From the NCBI RefSeq assembly GCF_002632725.1, contig NZ_NJAI01000005.1, forward strand, positions 382,665-420,321: DNA of 37,657 bases, in the 5' to 3' direction. Every line of letters begins with the position of its first letter. Positions within the stretch are counted from its first letter, which is position 1. The notes under the pieces are model-generated. The model did no database searches. It worked only from the letters and a program-made list of their open reading frames with translations, and had not been told where the DNA came from. This stretch comes from Xenorhabdus hominickii. GTDB lineage: Bacteria; Pseudomonadota; Gammaproteobacteria; Enterobacterales; Enterobacteriaceae. This document shows, one piece after another, positions 24,403 through 33,801 of the stretch. Both the position numbers and the translations under genes were made by a program.

Positions 24403-25824
24403 TTATGATGAGATTTGCTTTTGATGTAACTTTTTCAATAAGAAAAATACAATAAAAGCGGCGATTACATTGTAGAGCATACTGTGTACAAAAACATTTT
24501 GATAAGTAATAAAAGGGAGAGTATTCATATTGTTCGAATTCCACTGGGCTAACACGTTAACCACAGCAACACCAAAAGCAGCCCCGATTTGTTGTAACGT
24601 CGCAATTACGCCTGATGCCATACCTGCAAATCTTACGTTAATAAAAGCCAGGACTACATTAAGCAATGGTGTCATGACAAAGCCTTGGCCATATCCGAGA
24701 AGGAATAAGATCGGCACAATAAACAATAATGGAATCGTCATTGATGAGACTACATCAGATGATAACACCGCAATAGCAATAACAAGGGCAATAAAGGTAA
24801 CGGCATAAAGTAACGCTCCTGCAACGATAACTTTGCTACCAAAACGTTTAATCCAATAAGGCGCATTTAGTGAGGATAAAATAAATCCTATACTTGCCGG
24901 AACAAAGAGAAATCCACCCTCAAGTGGCTTAAGGCCTAATCCATTTTGTGAAAACAATGCAAAAATGAGAAAAAATGAGCTGGAAGTGGAATAAACGAAT
25001 AAAACCAATAAACAACCCAAGCGGAATTGCTTATTTTTCAGCAAATCAAAATCTAATATAGGTGTCTTCCCTCGAAGGACATAACGTTTTTCATGACGAA
25101 AAAATTGTAACAGGATCAAACAAGCAAGAAGAAGTAATCCCCAGCACCACATCGGCCAGCCTAATATTGGCCCAACTAAAATTGGCAGTAATAGCGCAAA
25201 AATACCTATACTGGAAAGTGCCACCCCAACCAAATCTAACTCCGATTTTTCCTGTGCAGCACTTTCTTTGATATAGCCTGAAAAAATTAAGGCCAATAAC
25301 CCAATGGGAACATTGACTAAAAAGATAGAACGCCATTGCAAATCCCATAAGTTGATAGAAACCAGCCAGCCGCCTAAAGTTTGTCCAGAAACAGCGGCAA
25401 AACCTAATATCATGCCTAATAAACCAAAAGCCCGGCGGCTATTGTCCCCATCAAAATTGACACGAATACTGGCATAAACTTGTGGGAATAACAGAGCTGC
25501 TGATAACCCTTGTAAGAATCGAGCGAAGATTAAAAGAGTTATTGTTGGCGCAAGGCCGCACAGCAAAGACGTCAGAGTGAAAGTTAATATGCCTAACTTA
25601 AATAGGCGTCGCCGCCCGAATAGATCACCTAAACGACCACCTGTAATCAATAGCAACCCAAACCCAATTTCATAGACCACAATAACAAGCGTAATTTGGA
25701 ATAAACTCGCCTGTAAATGTGATTGAATATTGGGAATAGCAATATTGACAACGAAAAGATCAAAAACGGTCACAAAACCAGCTGATAGTAAAACTGACAG
25801 AGCTAAATAATCCCTTTTAGTCAT
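24403..25824 (-). CDS. DHA2-family MFS drug exporter (14 TM)
   Basis: A 473-residue inner-membrane antiporter. ATG 25824 (MTKRDYLAL) is placed seven bases after GAGGAG, better than the ATG at 25842. There are fourteen hydrophobic segments. Signatures are helix 1 VTVFDLFVVNIAIPNIQSHL (the DHA2 'D.tivnvAlP' motif), motif A GGRLGDLFGRRRLFKLG and motif C region GMILGFAAVSGQTLGGWLV. Proteins of this branch export drugs, dyes or the host's own natural products. It is divergent from an XRE/MmyB-type regulator (frameshifted) 105 bp away, a common exporter/regulator pairing. Confidence 0.87.
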   Translation of the reverse strand: MTKRDYLALSVLLSAGFVTVFDLFVVNIAIPNIQSHLQASLFQITLVIVVYEIGFGLLLITGGRLGDLFGRRRLFKLGILTFTLTSLLCGLAPTITLLIFARFLQGLSAALLFPQVYASIRVNFDGDNSRRAFGLLGMILGFAAVSGQTLGGWLVSINLWDLQWRSIFLVNVPIGLLALIFSGYIKESAAQEKSELDLVGVALSSIGIFALLLPILVGPILGWPMWCWGLLLLACLILLQFFRHEKRYVLRGKTPILDFDLLKNKQFRLGCLLVLFVYSTSSSFFLIFALFSQNGLGLKPLEGGFLFVPASIGFILSSLNAPYWIKRFGSKVIVAGALLYAVTFIALVIAIAVLSSDVVSSMTIPLLFIVPILFLLGYGQGFVMTPLLNVVLAFINVRFAGMASGVIATLQQIGAAFGVAVVNVLAQWNSNNMNTLPFITYQNVFVHSMLYNVIAAFIVFFLLKKLHQKQISS

Positions 25825-25929
25825 GACATGGCTCCTCACCATATTTAAGATAAGCAGATGTTAACTGCTTCATTGGTCTGTTACAATTTAACTATTTATA
25901 CTGTTACTAAAAGTAATGGATTGAAATAA

Positions 25930-26711
25930 ATGAAAAATTTGAAGAGATCACGTACCGAATTAGCCAGTTTTTTACGTAACAAAAGAGAAAGTCTTAGCCC
26001 TGAATCTGTTGGATTACCCCATATTAGGTGTCGTCGTACCCCCGGTTTAAGACGTGAAGAAATTGCAGCTTTGGCGGGAGTGGGTGTAACTTGGTATACA
26101 TGGCTGGAACAAGGTCGCGAAATTGGTGTGTCTGCCACGTTTTTAGATAGTCTTTCCAAAGTGTTAAAATTAAATGTGGCTGAACGCAGGCATTTATATT
26201 TGCTAGTGCATATGCGTGAACCCTTCGAAACGGGGCAAACATGGTGTCTTGTTTCACCACTCATCAAACGGATTATGAATGATTTATCCCCCCATCTAAC
26301 TTACGTACTGAATTTACATTGGGATGTCTTGGCCTTTAATCAGCCAGCAGATGAGATCTTTCATTTCAGCCAATTTCAAGGCGAACAACGCAATTTCTTG
26401 TGGTTATTGTTTACCTGTGAACATTATCATAAACTATTTTGTCATTGGGAACGGGATGCTTATCGTTTATTGGCCAGTTTTAGGCGTGATTATGTCCTGC
26501 GGCTAAAGATAGTTATATCCATGATATTGTGAATCAATTACTTGAAACCTCCCCTGAATTTAATGAAATGTGGCACAGGCATGAAATTTATGAACCCTGT
26601 AATGGTATACGGGAGCTAACGGTGAATGCACAAGTCGTTTCTTTCGATTACACATCAATGATTATTGATCAAGAAAGACATTTACGAATGATTGTTTATG
26701 CGAAAAATTGA
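25930..26711 (+). pseudogene. XRE regulator with MmyB-like ligand domain, frameshifted
   Basis: Residues 1-90 form a helix-turn-helix domain of the type CRRTPGLRREEIAALAGVGV then TWYTWLEQGREIGVSATFLD. The MmyB-like domain follows (LVSPLIKRIMNDLSPHLTYV, LNLHWDVLAFNQPADEIF). At about 26493 the frame shifts, and normal sequence continues one base out of register: AAKDSYIHDIVNQLLETSPE, FNEMWHRHEIYEPCNGIREL and the tail DQERHLRMIVYAKN, stop 26709-26711. Restoring one base gives about 260 residues, the normal length. The DNA-binding half remains expressible (200 residues), so the fragment might still bind DNA but without the full ligand domain. Divergent from the DHA2 exporter. Confidence 0.8.
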
Positions 26712-26722
26712 ACTGCGTTATG

Positions 26723-27208
26723 TTACGCTCCGGGTTCCCCGTCCCAATAATCAACCTCGTTACTGACCCGCCCAACAAAATGAAACACGTTTCCGTCTTG
26801 TCGCTTCAATACCGACTGAAACTTACCCGAGTCTGGATATTCAATCAAATCTGCTGAAACATTCGCTGACATAGAAAGATAGCGCAATGAACCTGACCCT
26901 GTGTTGATTATTTGATGGGCAGTCTCTTGCCCTCCCGCCGGAGCACCTACAACGTCACCCTTCTCGATCAAAAATTCATCGGAGCCAAAGCGGTAGGTAC
27001 CGTTACCTTCAAGAATAAAGAAAAGCTCGTCCACACTATGATGGTTGTGATACGGGCAACTACTTTTACCTTGCGGTACTTCGTTATAGGTGATACCTAA
27101 ATGCTTGAGACCAAGCTGCTGTCCAAAGGAACTATCTGATCCCTCATAGCCTTCGCCCTGTTTCCAAGTATTGAGAGTAAGATTTTTAAGATTGATAATG
27201 GGATTCAT
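26723..27208 (-). CDS. Cupin-domain protein
   Basis: A 161-residue single-domain cupin_2 protein. The metal-binding motif 1 is SSCPYHNHHSVDELFFILEG (His, His, Glu), and motif 2 is GDVVGAPAGGQETAHQIINT with the fourth His. The C-terminal GRVSNEVDYWDGEPGA is shared with cupins encoded next to detoxification or transport genes. The enzymatic role is unknown. It is inserted, in antisense, between two copies of the 3' end of an XRE/MmyB regulator gene (26.65-26.71 and 27.34-27.43 kb), indicating a rearranged locus. Confidence 0.8.
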   Translation of the reverse strand: MNPIINLKNLTLNTWKQGEGYEGSDSSFGQQLGLKHLGITYNEVPQGKSSCPYHNHHSVDELFFILEGNGTYRFGSDEFLIEKGDVVGAPAGGQETAHQIINTGSGSLRYLSMSANVSADLIEYPDSGKFQSVLKRQDGNVFHFVGRVSNEVDYWDGEPGA

Positions 27209-27337
27209 GACTTATCCGAGTGCCGTTAGATTATCTTGTTATAATTCCGCATATTTCATGACTTATGGAATATGATTTTATATCTGTTTCAAAGATTGTG
27301 AACTACGTCTCAACTAATGTGCATGTAGAGCACGTTT

Positions 27338-27427
27338 CTGTCTCAGTTAACTGGCGTCGAAAGTGTCCTTCCATTCTCGGATTGATCCAGAAAGGCATTT
27401 ACAAATGGTTATTTATGCGAAAAATTG
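27338..27427 (+). pseudogene. Second copy of the XRE/MmyB regulator 3' end
   Basis: The frame LASKVSFHSRIDPERHLQMV then IYAKN ends in TGA at 27425-27427. It parallels the end of the frameshifted regulator (NAQVVSFDYTSMIIDQERHL then RMIVYAKN). The DNA GCGAAAAATTGAACTG is identical at both places, and similarity extends a little beyond the stop. Upstream coding sequence is gone. Confidence 0.6.
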
Positions 27428-27840
27428 AACTGAGTTATTCGATTAAAAAATTCTATTTTTTTAAGAACAATTTTTATTAATTAAATATTAAATTAAAATA
27501 CCGCCCTGATGTTTCAGATGGAATTATTTATACAAATAGTACATTAAAATAATTAACTGAAAATCAAAATATGAAAAATAAAAAAGTAGTTGGTTATGCT
27601 CGGATTTTTTATTATTTTTACCAAGGTAAATTTATCATCCTAATCATAGTTATTTTTCATAATCAAGGATATTGATAGAAACCGCCATTCAATAAACTAT
27701 CACTATCGTTAGCACTGACGGCAATGCCAATAAACCAAAATTTAACATGCGAGTAACAATAATATTTATATAAACACCCATTATGTAGCTATCTAAACCA
27801 TTCTTGTAAATTAAAAGTTATTTTTAAGTTAATTTTCCTC

Positions 27841-27869
27841 TTGCCTTTTTGAGCTAATTATTATGCTAT
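27841..27869 (+). promoter_or_regulatory. Candidate promoter for the autotransporter
   Basis: TTGCCT (27841-27846), 17-bp spacer, TGCTAT (27864-27869). Downstream, GTGAATGAAGA (about 27879) and TCTTCGTTCAC (about 27944) could pair across the leader. The rest of 27.43-28.04 kb is AT-rich and shows no gene. Confidence 0.3.
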
Positions 27870-28038
27870 AGCATCCCGTGAATGAAGAATAATATGAACA
27901 AAATTGTCTCGCGGGATATTAATGCATGCGGGGTAAAATCGTCTTCGTTCACTTTTTATTAATAAAGACTTTCCGAGGAGCAGATGTATTAAATAGCGAA
28001 TTGAAAGTCACCACTTTTTGAAGGATGGGCCTATTTCT

Positions 28039-31000
28039 ATGAAAAAAAATAATTCGGTAAGACCTATATTTTTGTGGATGACATTATTTTTTGGATTACT
28101 CCCTGTCAATGCTTCAATGGCAGATGAGTATCAAGAACAAGGTAAAAATAATTCACCTAATAGTTGGCTATCAGATGAATTTAATCGTCAATGGGGATTA
28201 GCCGCTATTGGTGCTCAATACGCTTATGCCCGAGGTTATACAGGAAAAGGTATTAATGTTGGTGTATTAGATGAGGCTGTTAGTCAACACAATGAATTTT
28301 CAGGTAAATTAAAAATACTTAGCCCTGAAGATACTTGGAACTATGATAGAGATCGCTACACTGGCATTATCAGTTTCGGTGCACATGGTAATCATGTTTC
28401 AGGAATTATTGCAGCAAATAGAGATGGGAAAGCAATGCACGGTGTGGCATTTGATGCGGGTTTGATTACTGCGAAATATTTGCAAAATGAAAATAATCGC
28501 ACAGAAGCCATGATCCAAAGTAATGTTCGTGTCATCAATAACAGTTGGGGGGTACGCCCTAACTACCGCAAGGATGCCTACGGTAATCCTATTCGCCGTA
28601 AGGATGGAACAATTGATTACTATGAAGTCACACTGCAAGATGTGATTAATTATGCCACCCCGATTAAAGATGAATTAGATAAGTTAAGTCGTTCTCCTAT
28701 TCCAGTTATGGATGACTATACAACCAGAACGGCTGGTCTATTACGTGCTGCACGTCACGGAAAATTAGTTGTTTTTGCTGCGGGAAATGCAAATAACTAC
28801 AACGTCACTTGGATACATGCGGGTATGCCGTACTTCTTCCCGGATGTATTGAAAAACTATCTCAGCGTTTCCAACCTAACCAGAGAAAGTGCGATTATTC
28901 CTTCCTCGACCAGCTGTGGGTATACCGCCAGTTACTGTTTAGCTGCTCCAGGAACCAAAATTTACAGTAGCACGGGCGATTTTGTTTCTAAAAATAATGG
29001 AAAAATTGATGAGGATGCTCTCAATAATGGTGAGCTGACAATTGATCCTACCTATGATTCTTATACAGGCACATCAATGGCATCGCCGCATGTAGTCGGT
29101 GCTGCGGCTGTCCTGATGCAACGTTTTCCGTACATGACGGCTGGGCAAATCTCTGATGTTCTAAAAACCACCGCAACCGACTTGGGTGCCCCCGGATTGG
29201 ATGAATTGTATGGCTGGGGGATGTTGAACCTGAAAGACGCTATTGATGGCCCCAAAATGTTCATCACTGAGAAGGACATTCCCAAAAAGTACTATATTCC
29301 CGGTTCATATACAGAGACACAATTCACTGCCAATATTCCGGGTATAGGTGGCCTGATTGAGAAAGGAACAACTGTAGAACGCGTGTGCGACAGTATTGAA
29401 TGCGCTTATGACAGTTGGGGTAATAGTATTTCTGGTCATGGTGGATTGACAAAAATCGGTAAAGGCATACTCGACCTTGCCGGTAAGAATAGTACTTATA
29501 AAGGCCCAACCTTGATAGAACAAGGTTTGTTGCAGGTTAGTGGCTCAATAACCTCTGATGTCACTGTAAAAGATAATGCAACTCTGGGAGGAAGTGGTAC
29601 TGTCGGTTCGATCATCGCACATAGCGGAGCCACAATTGCACCCGGTAGTTTAAATTCAATTGGTACACTGAACGCTGATCGTGATGTTACCTTCCAGGAT
29701 GGTTCACGTTATCTGGTAGAAGTCGCACCAAATAGGCAAAGTTACAGTGATCGCATTTACAGTAATGGTCTGGCAATGTTGAACGGTGGTGAAGTTCAGG
29801 TTTCGTTGGAAAACAACAGTAACCTGCTCTCAAAACAAGAAGTTCGCAGCCTGCTTGGTCAGCAGTACAATATCCTACAGGCAAATAGCGGTATTAACGG
29901 TCAATTTGCTACTATAGTACCGAACTATTTATTCGTTGGTACTCAACTTAGTTACCAGACTGATCGAGTCATGCTGGGTATAAAACGTAATTCCACTACA
30001 TTCGCCAGTTTGGGTAAAACCGCTAATGAACGCGCGGTGGCTAATGCTGCTGATAAACTGAGCTTAGGCCATCCGGTTTATGAGAGTATCTTAATGTCCG
30101 ATACGCCTGCACAGGCTCGTAAGGCATTCCAACAACTCTCCTCTGGACAGATCCATGCAGATATGGCCGCTGCACAAATCAATAGTAGCCGTTATTTGCG
30201 CGATACATTGAATACCCGCTTGCGTCAAGCAGATGGCGGAATAACAGGCCAGGATATCAAAGCAGATCAAAACGGTGCTTGGGTACAAACAATAGGCAAC
30301 TGGCAGCGTGCTAACGGTAACAATGAAGTTAATGGTTATCGTGTATCCAATTATGGTGTGTTACTGGGTGCAGACAAAGAGTTGAATAATGATTGGCGGT
30401 TTGGTGTTGCTACTGGTTATACCCGCTCTTCTCTGAGTGGTGCTGATAGCACTTCTGCCCGCAGTAACAATTTCCATCTGGCTCTGTATGGCAGCAAACA
30501 GATTGATGCTCTGGCATTACGCGCTGGCGCCGCTTACAGCTGGCATCGTCTTGATACAGAGCGCTCGGTTGCTTTCGGTAGTCAGTCCGACAATCTGAAA
30601 GCCAAATATGGTGCACAAACTGGGCAGTTGTTTACTGAAGCTGCTTATGGAATTAATACTTCCTGGCTGAATCTGGAGCCGTTCGCCAATGTGTCTTATG
30701 TTAATTTCCATAACGATCGCATTAATGAACATGGTGGAGCTGCTGCACTGAACGGTAATAAACAATCGAAAAATGCAACCTTCTCCACATTAGGAGTACG
30801 TGCTGATCACAAATGGCAGACTCAAAATGAACTGACAGTCGGCATATATGGTGAATTAGGTTGGCAACATCAGTTCGGCAAAGTAGATAACGGAAGCCAA
30901 TTAAGTTTTAACAATAGCAATGCAACGTTTACTGTCAACAGTGTGTCAGCATCGCGTGATGCCGCCGTAATCAAAGCGGGTACGGAATTCGGTATTAACG

Positions 31001-31092
31001 AAAATACTAAGCTGTCTCTGGGATATAACGGTGTATTGTCAAGCAGCCATAAAGATAATGGCGTGTTCTTGAAGGCTAACTTGCGTTTCTAA
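28039..31092 (+). CDS. Subtilisin-like (S8) autotransporter serine protease
   Basis: A 1017-residue type Va secreted protease, with start ATG 28039 (MKKNNSVRP; GAAGGATGGG upstream). The Sec signal is followed by a mature start near ADEYQEQ. The S8 catalytic triad is visible: Asp78 (INVGVLDEAV), His116 (GAHGNHVSGIIAA) and Ser346 (YTGTSMASPHVVGAAAVLMQ). A passenger beta-helix segment at about 475-560 contains an autotransporter repeat (GGLTKIGKGILDLAGKNSTY, GPTLIEQGLLQVSGSI). The C-terminal beta-domain begins near residue 750 (QNGAWVQTIGNWQRANGNNE) and ends NGVFLKANLRF with terminal Phe. Relatives include Serratia SSP-type proteases. It probably acts outside the cell on host or surface proteins. 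Monocistronic. Confidence 0.92.
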   Translation: MKKNNSVRPIFLWMTLFFGLLPVNASMADEYQEQGKNNSPNSWLSDEFNRQWGLAAIGAQYAYARGYTGKGINVGVLDEAVSQHNEFSGKLKILSPEDTWNYDRDRYTGIISFGAHGNHVSGIIAANRDGKAMHGVAFDAGLITAKYLQNENNRTEAMIQSNVRVINNSWGVRPNYRKDAYGNPIRRKDGTIDYYEVTLQDVINYATPIKDELDKLSRSPIPVMDDYTTRTAGLLRAARHGKLVVFAAGNANNYNVTWIHAGMPYFFPDVLKNYLSVSNLTRESAIIPSSTSCGYTASYCLAAPGTKIYSSTGDFVSKNNGKIDEDALNNGELTIDPTYDSYTGTSMASPHVVGAAAVLMQRFPYMTAGQISDVLKTTATDLGAPGLDELYGWGMLNLKDAIDGPKMFITEKDIPKKYYIPGSYTETQFTANIPGIGGLIEKGTTVERVCDSIECAYDSWGNSISGHGGLTKIGKGILDLAGKNSTYKGPTLIEQGLLQVSGSITSDVTVKDNATLGGSGTVGSIIAHSGATIAPGSLNSIGTLNADRDVTFQDGSRYLVEVAPNRQSYSDRIYSNGLAMLNGGEVQVSLENNSNLLSKQEVRSLLGQQYNILQANSGINGQFATIVPNYLFVGTQLSYQTDRVMLGIKRNSTTFASLGKTANERAVANAADKLSLGHPVYESILMSDTPAQARKAFQQLSSGQIHADMAAAQINSSRYLRDTLNTRLRQADGGITGQDIKADQNGAWVQTIGNWQRANGNNEVNGYRVSNYGVLLGADKELNNDWRFGVATGYTRSSLSGADSTSARSNNFHLALYGSKQIDALALRAGAAYSWHRLDTERSVAFGSQSDNLKAKYGAQTGQLFTEAAYGINTSWLNLEPFANVSYVNFHNDRINEHGGAAALNGNKQSKNATFSTLGVRADHKWQTQNELTVGIYGELGWQHQFGKVDNGSQLSFNNSNATFTVNSVSASRDAAVIKAGTEFGINENTKLSLGYNGVLSSSHKDNGVFLKANLRF

Positions 31093-31181
31093 CTAGTAAA
31101 AAAATATACCCAAAAGAGTTAAATTTGTGGTCAACAAAGCTGCAATTCAACTGAATGAAATGAAAGGTATAAATAGACAAA

Positions 31182-31218
31182 ACTCACTGCTGGCAAGAGC
31201 TGGCAGTGAGTTTTTTTT
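31182..31218 (+). terminator. Rho-independent terminator after the autotransporter
   Basis: ACTCACTGC (31182-31190) and GCAGTGAGT (31203-31211) form a perfect stem around a 12-base loop, followed by eight T. Confidence 0.9.
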
Positions 31219-31322
31219 AGGACTATTGTCCTCACGCTGATACAAACCACTTCGGTAGCACTGATTAATGATTAAATATCATAATGAATTTGGGTCATTA
31301 AAACATCCAAGGGAGGAAAATC

Positions 31323-32813
31323 ATGACTTATCGTAAAATTCTATTAATTAGTTCGCTTTTTATTTCAACATCATCTTTAGCAATAGCAAGTGATAACGGT
31401 GCTCCGTTAATGAAATCAACCGATCTCGGTGCTGAGAAATACAGAACTGTCGGTAAATTCAATGGATTTTCACATTGTACTGCAACGTTGATTGCTGGTG
31501 AAAATACACCAAGCGAAGATACGCCAGCGTTGATACTTACCGCAGGGCACTGTGTTGATAGCAATGTGGATACAAATGATGTAACCGTTGATCAACCTGC
31601 CCCTGAATATTGGGAATATACGCCAGATTATTTTATTGATAAAAAGGATAATTTTTTACCAATCAAGGTCAGCCGTATTTTGTATTCAACCATGAAATAC
31701 CAAGATGTCGCAGTCTTACAATTGAATACAACTTATGGTGAGTTAGCTAAAAAAGGCTATCATCCTTTGAAGTTAAAGAAAAATATTGAGATGAAACATC
31801 AACCTATCGTGTTGACTCATATCCCTGTCGACAATGTTGATTATAATTATGCTTATCTCAGAAAATCTGAATGTAATATTACCGGAAAATCACCTGTATT
31901 GTATGAAGGTGGCTCTCCGTGGGTTTGGTCTCCTGTTTTCTCGGTTAACTGTGCAGGTGTCGTCGGCGGAACGTCTGGCTCTCCTGTTTTTGAGAAAGGC
32001 GAAACAAACGTTATCGGAGTACTCAACACAACAACGACACCAGGAATGACTGGTTGTGGATTTGGTAGACCTTGTACAGTTGAGAACAATAAGGGTATTG
32101 CAACAGAAGGTGCCAGTTATTTTATCCCTGTCGATACTATCGCCAATGCGATAACAAAGGATAATAAGCTAGACCTGTCTAAGCTCGAAAATAATAGTGG
32201 CAACATTTTGGAGAGAAGCACGCCTTGGACATCTTGGATATCTCAAAGTGTTGACCCTTCTGACGGTAAGAAAGCAACATGGGATGTTATTATCAAGGAA
32301 GATGCCGACGTCAAGAATATTCGATATAAAACAGGGTTAATCAGTGACATAGACTGTACGGATGAGGCTGGATACGGTGCTTCTACTCCTGCCAACTCAA
32401 AAATGCTGGAAAATCTGCTTGTTCCTGAAAAAGATGGGATCTACAAACTCTGTGTTATTCATAAGAACAATGATGGTCAATGGAAAAAGACAAAAGACGC
32501 CTCTGTTATGTTACGGGAAATTGATAATACTCCACCATCAATGAAACCCATTTTAAATAAAAATGATTATGGAAGTGATACTTGGTATGTAACTACTAAT
32601 GCCCGTCCACATGACATCGTAAGTGTACATGTGAAATATGGCCCTAAAGCGGTAACTCATTGTGACGATAAATCAGATTACAGACCTTTCTGGATGCCAA
32701 TAAAGATGGCGAAGTCTGAAGCTCCATGGCGTGTATGTGCATATGGTGAAGATGTTGCAAAAAATGCCAGCCAGATTACTGTGCTTGATATTGAAACAAC
32801 GTCAGCCAAATAA
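31323..32813 (+). CDS. Secreted trypsin-like (S1) serine protease
   Basis: A 496-residue exported protease with an excellent ribosome site (GGGAGG) and a Sec signal (ILLISSLFISTSSLAIA). The chymotrypsin-fold triad is clear: His76 (ALILTAGHCVDS), Asp128 (MKYQDVAVLQL) and Ser218 (GVVGGTSGSPVFEKGETNVI). Paired cysteines fit an extracytoplasmic protein. The GTSGSP form and the early HCTATLI block resemble glutamyl-endopeptidase/V8-like S1 enzymes. Beyond residue 290 there is a C-terminal extension of about 200 residues of beta-rich repeats (STPWTSWISQSVDPSDGKKA; DNTPPSMKPILNKNDYGSDT) that I cannot assign, perhaps Ig-like binding modules. It follows the S8 autotransporter but has its own leader and terminator. 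Confidence 0.87.
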   Translation: MTYRKILLISSLFISTSSLAIASDNGAPLMKSTDLGAEKYRTVGKFNGFSHCTATLIAGENTPSEDTPALILTAGHCVDSNVDTNDVTVDQPAPEYWEYTPDYFIDKKDNFLPIKVSRILYSTMKYQDVAVLQLNTTYGELAKKGYHPLKLKKNIEMKHQPIVLTHIPVDNVDYNYAYLRKSECNITGKSPVLYEGGSPWVWSPVFSVNCAGVVGGTSGSPVFEKGETNVIGVLNTTTTPGMTGCGFGRPCTVENNKGIATEGASYFIPVDTIANAITKDNKLDLSKLENNSGNILERSTPWTSWISQSVDPSDGKKATWDVIIKEDADVKNIRYKTGLISDIDCTDEAGYGASTPANSKMLENLLVPEKDGIYKLCVIHKNNDGQWKKTKDASVMLREIDNTPPSMKPILNKNDYGSDTWYVTTNARPHDIVSVHVKYGPKAVTHCDDKSDYRPFWMPIKMAKSEAPWRVCAYGEDVAKNASQITVLDIETTSAK

Positions 32814-32850
32814 ATATTAAAGTAACTATAGTGAATTAATTATAAAGACG

Positions 32851-32884
32851 CGGGACAATGATTTGACATTATCCCGTTTTTTTA
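32851..32884. terminator. Terminator between S1 protease and methyltransferase
   Basis: CGGGACAATG (32851-32860) pairs with CATTATCCCG (32867-32876) with one mismatch, followed by seven T. It serves the protease gene and overlaps the end of the converging methyltransferase gene. Confidence 0.85.
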
Positions 32885-33637
32885 TCTTTTCATTTGGTTT
32901 TTTTTGACAATAAAAATCATTTCTTCTGCCTGATCATGATAGGTATCTCCTTGCCAACTCCCTAACACATCTGTCGCTATTAGGTTTGCTTCAGCGAGTG
33001 CTTGCTGAATATCAGCAAAGCTGGCAAATGTAATAGTTGAGAATGCCTGATATTCCTGTTTATCATTTAAAATTCGGTAATACGTGCCGTAAGTGACGGT
33101 ATCATCGTGAGCTTGAAAATCATTCCATGCCAAAACAGGGCCGAATGTTGGATGGAAAAACTCGCGTTTAGAATCTTCTTCAGCCCAGGTCAGCCACTCT
33201 TTTGCTAAAGGGTTACGACTGTCAAAGATACATAGCCCCTCTTCTTCCAAATGTTCATGAATACATTTCAGTACTGCCACCCGATCTTGATAAGTCAAAA
33301 ACACTTGAAAAACATGACCAGATAAAATAATTAAGTCGAATTTCTGACGCAATACCAACTGCTTGGCATCAGATTGTATCCACGTAATTCGTGATCCTGC
33401 TGGCTTGGATTTAGCAATGTTCAGCATAGCATCAGCAATATCAATGCCAAATATCACTTTATCGGGATAAGTCAGAGCAATTTGATTGGCCAGCATTCCC
33501 GTACCACAACCCAGATCTAAAATAGTATGGGCATTTTTGGCAAATTCGACATAGTAATCATCATTAGCTTTCCATTCGTTATCGAAATCGTAAAACTGGG
33601 CTAATGTGCTATCCTGATAGAGTCGGTCAATTGTCAT
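32882..33637 (-). CDS. Class I SAM-dependent methyltransferase
   Basis: A 251-residue cytoplasmic enzyme. The SAM-binding motif I is HTILDLGCGTGMLANQIAL (about residues 37-55), the acidic residue of motif II is in VIFGIDIADAMLNIAKSK, and motif III/IV is FDLIILSGHVFQVF. The family includes small-molecule methyltransferases. The C-terminal half (PTFGPVLAWNDFQAHDDTVT, YGTYYRILNDKQEY) resembles the Methyltransf_11/25 group acting on unknown metabolites. AAGG lies about 14 bases before ATG. It is convergent with the S1 protease and divergent from the next exporter (164 bp). Confidence 0.82.
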   Translation of the reverse strand: MTIDRLYQDSTLAQFYDFDNEWKANDDYYVEFAKNAHTILDLGCGTGMLANQIALTYPDKVIFGIDIADAMLNIAKSKPAGSRITWIQSDAKQLVLRQKFDLIILSGHVFQVFLTYQDRVAVLKCIHEHLEEEGLCIFDSRNPLAKEWLTWAEEDSKREFFHPTFGPVLAWNDFQAHDDTVTYGTYYRILNDKQEYQAFSTITFASFADIQQALAEANLIATDVLGSWQGDTYHDQAEEMIFIVKKNQMKR

Positions 33638-33801
33638 GTCTGATAAACCTTAGTATCATTTTAAGTCCCCCCAATATCTTGTTTTTCTTTTATACCACCA
33701 TCTTATCAACATTAAACATCCCCGATGAAACTTTAAACAATTAACTCTATTTCTATCAATTTTTCTCTCTCAATCCTATTTTTATTTAAGGAGGCCTGCT
33801 C

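Noticed and set aside
23963..24544. Longer acetyltransferase start at 24544
   Set aside because: The extra 52 residues overlap the exporter gene, have no family similarity and lack a ribosome site. GTG 24388 fits better.
30091..30765. Several antisense open frames inside the autotransporter gene
   Set aside because: They have no ribosome sites or domains, and codon use is explained by the strong S8 autotransporter frame on the plus strand.
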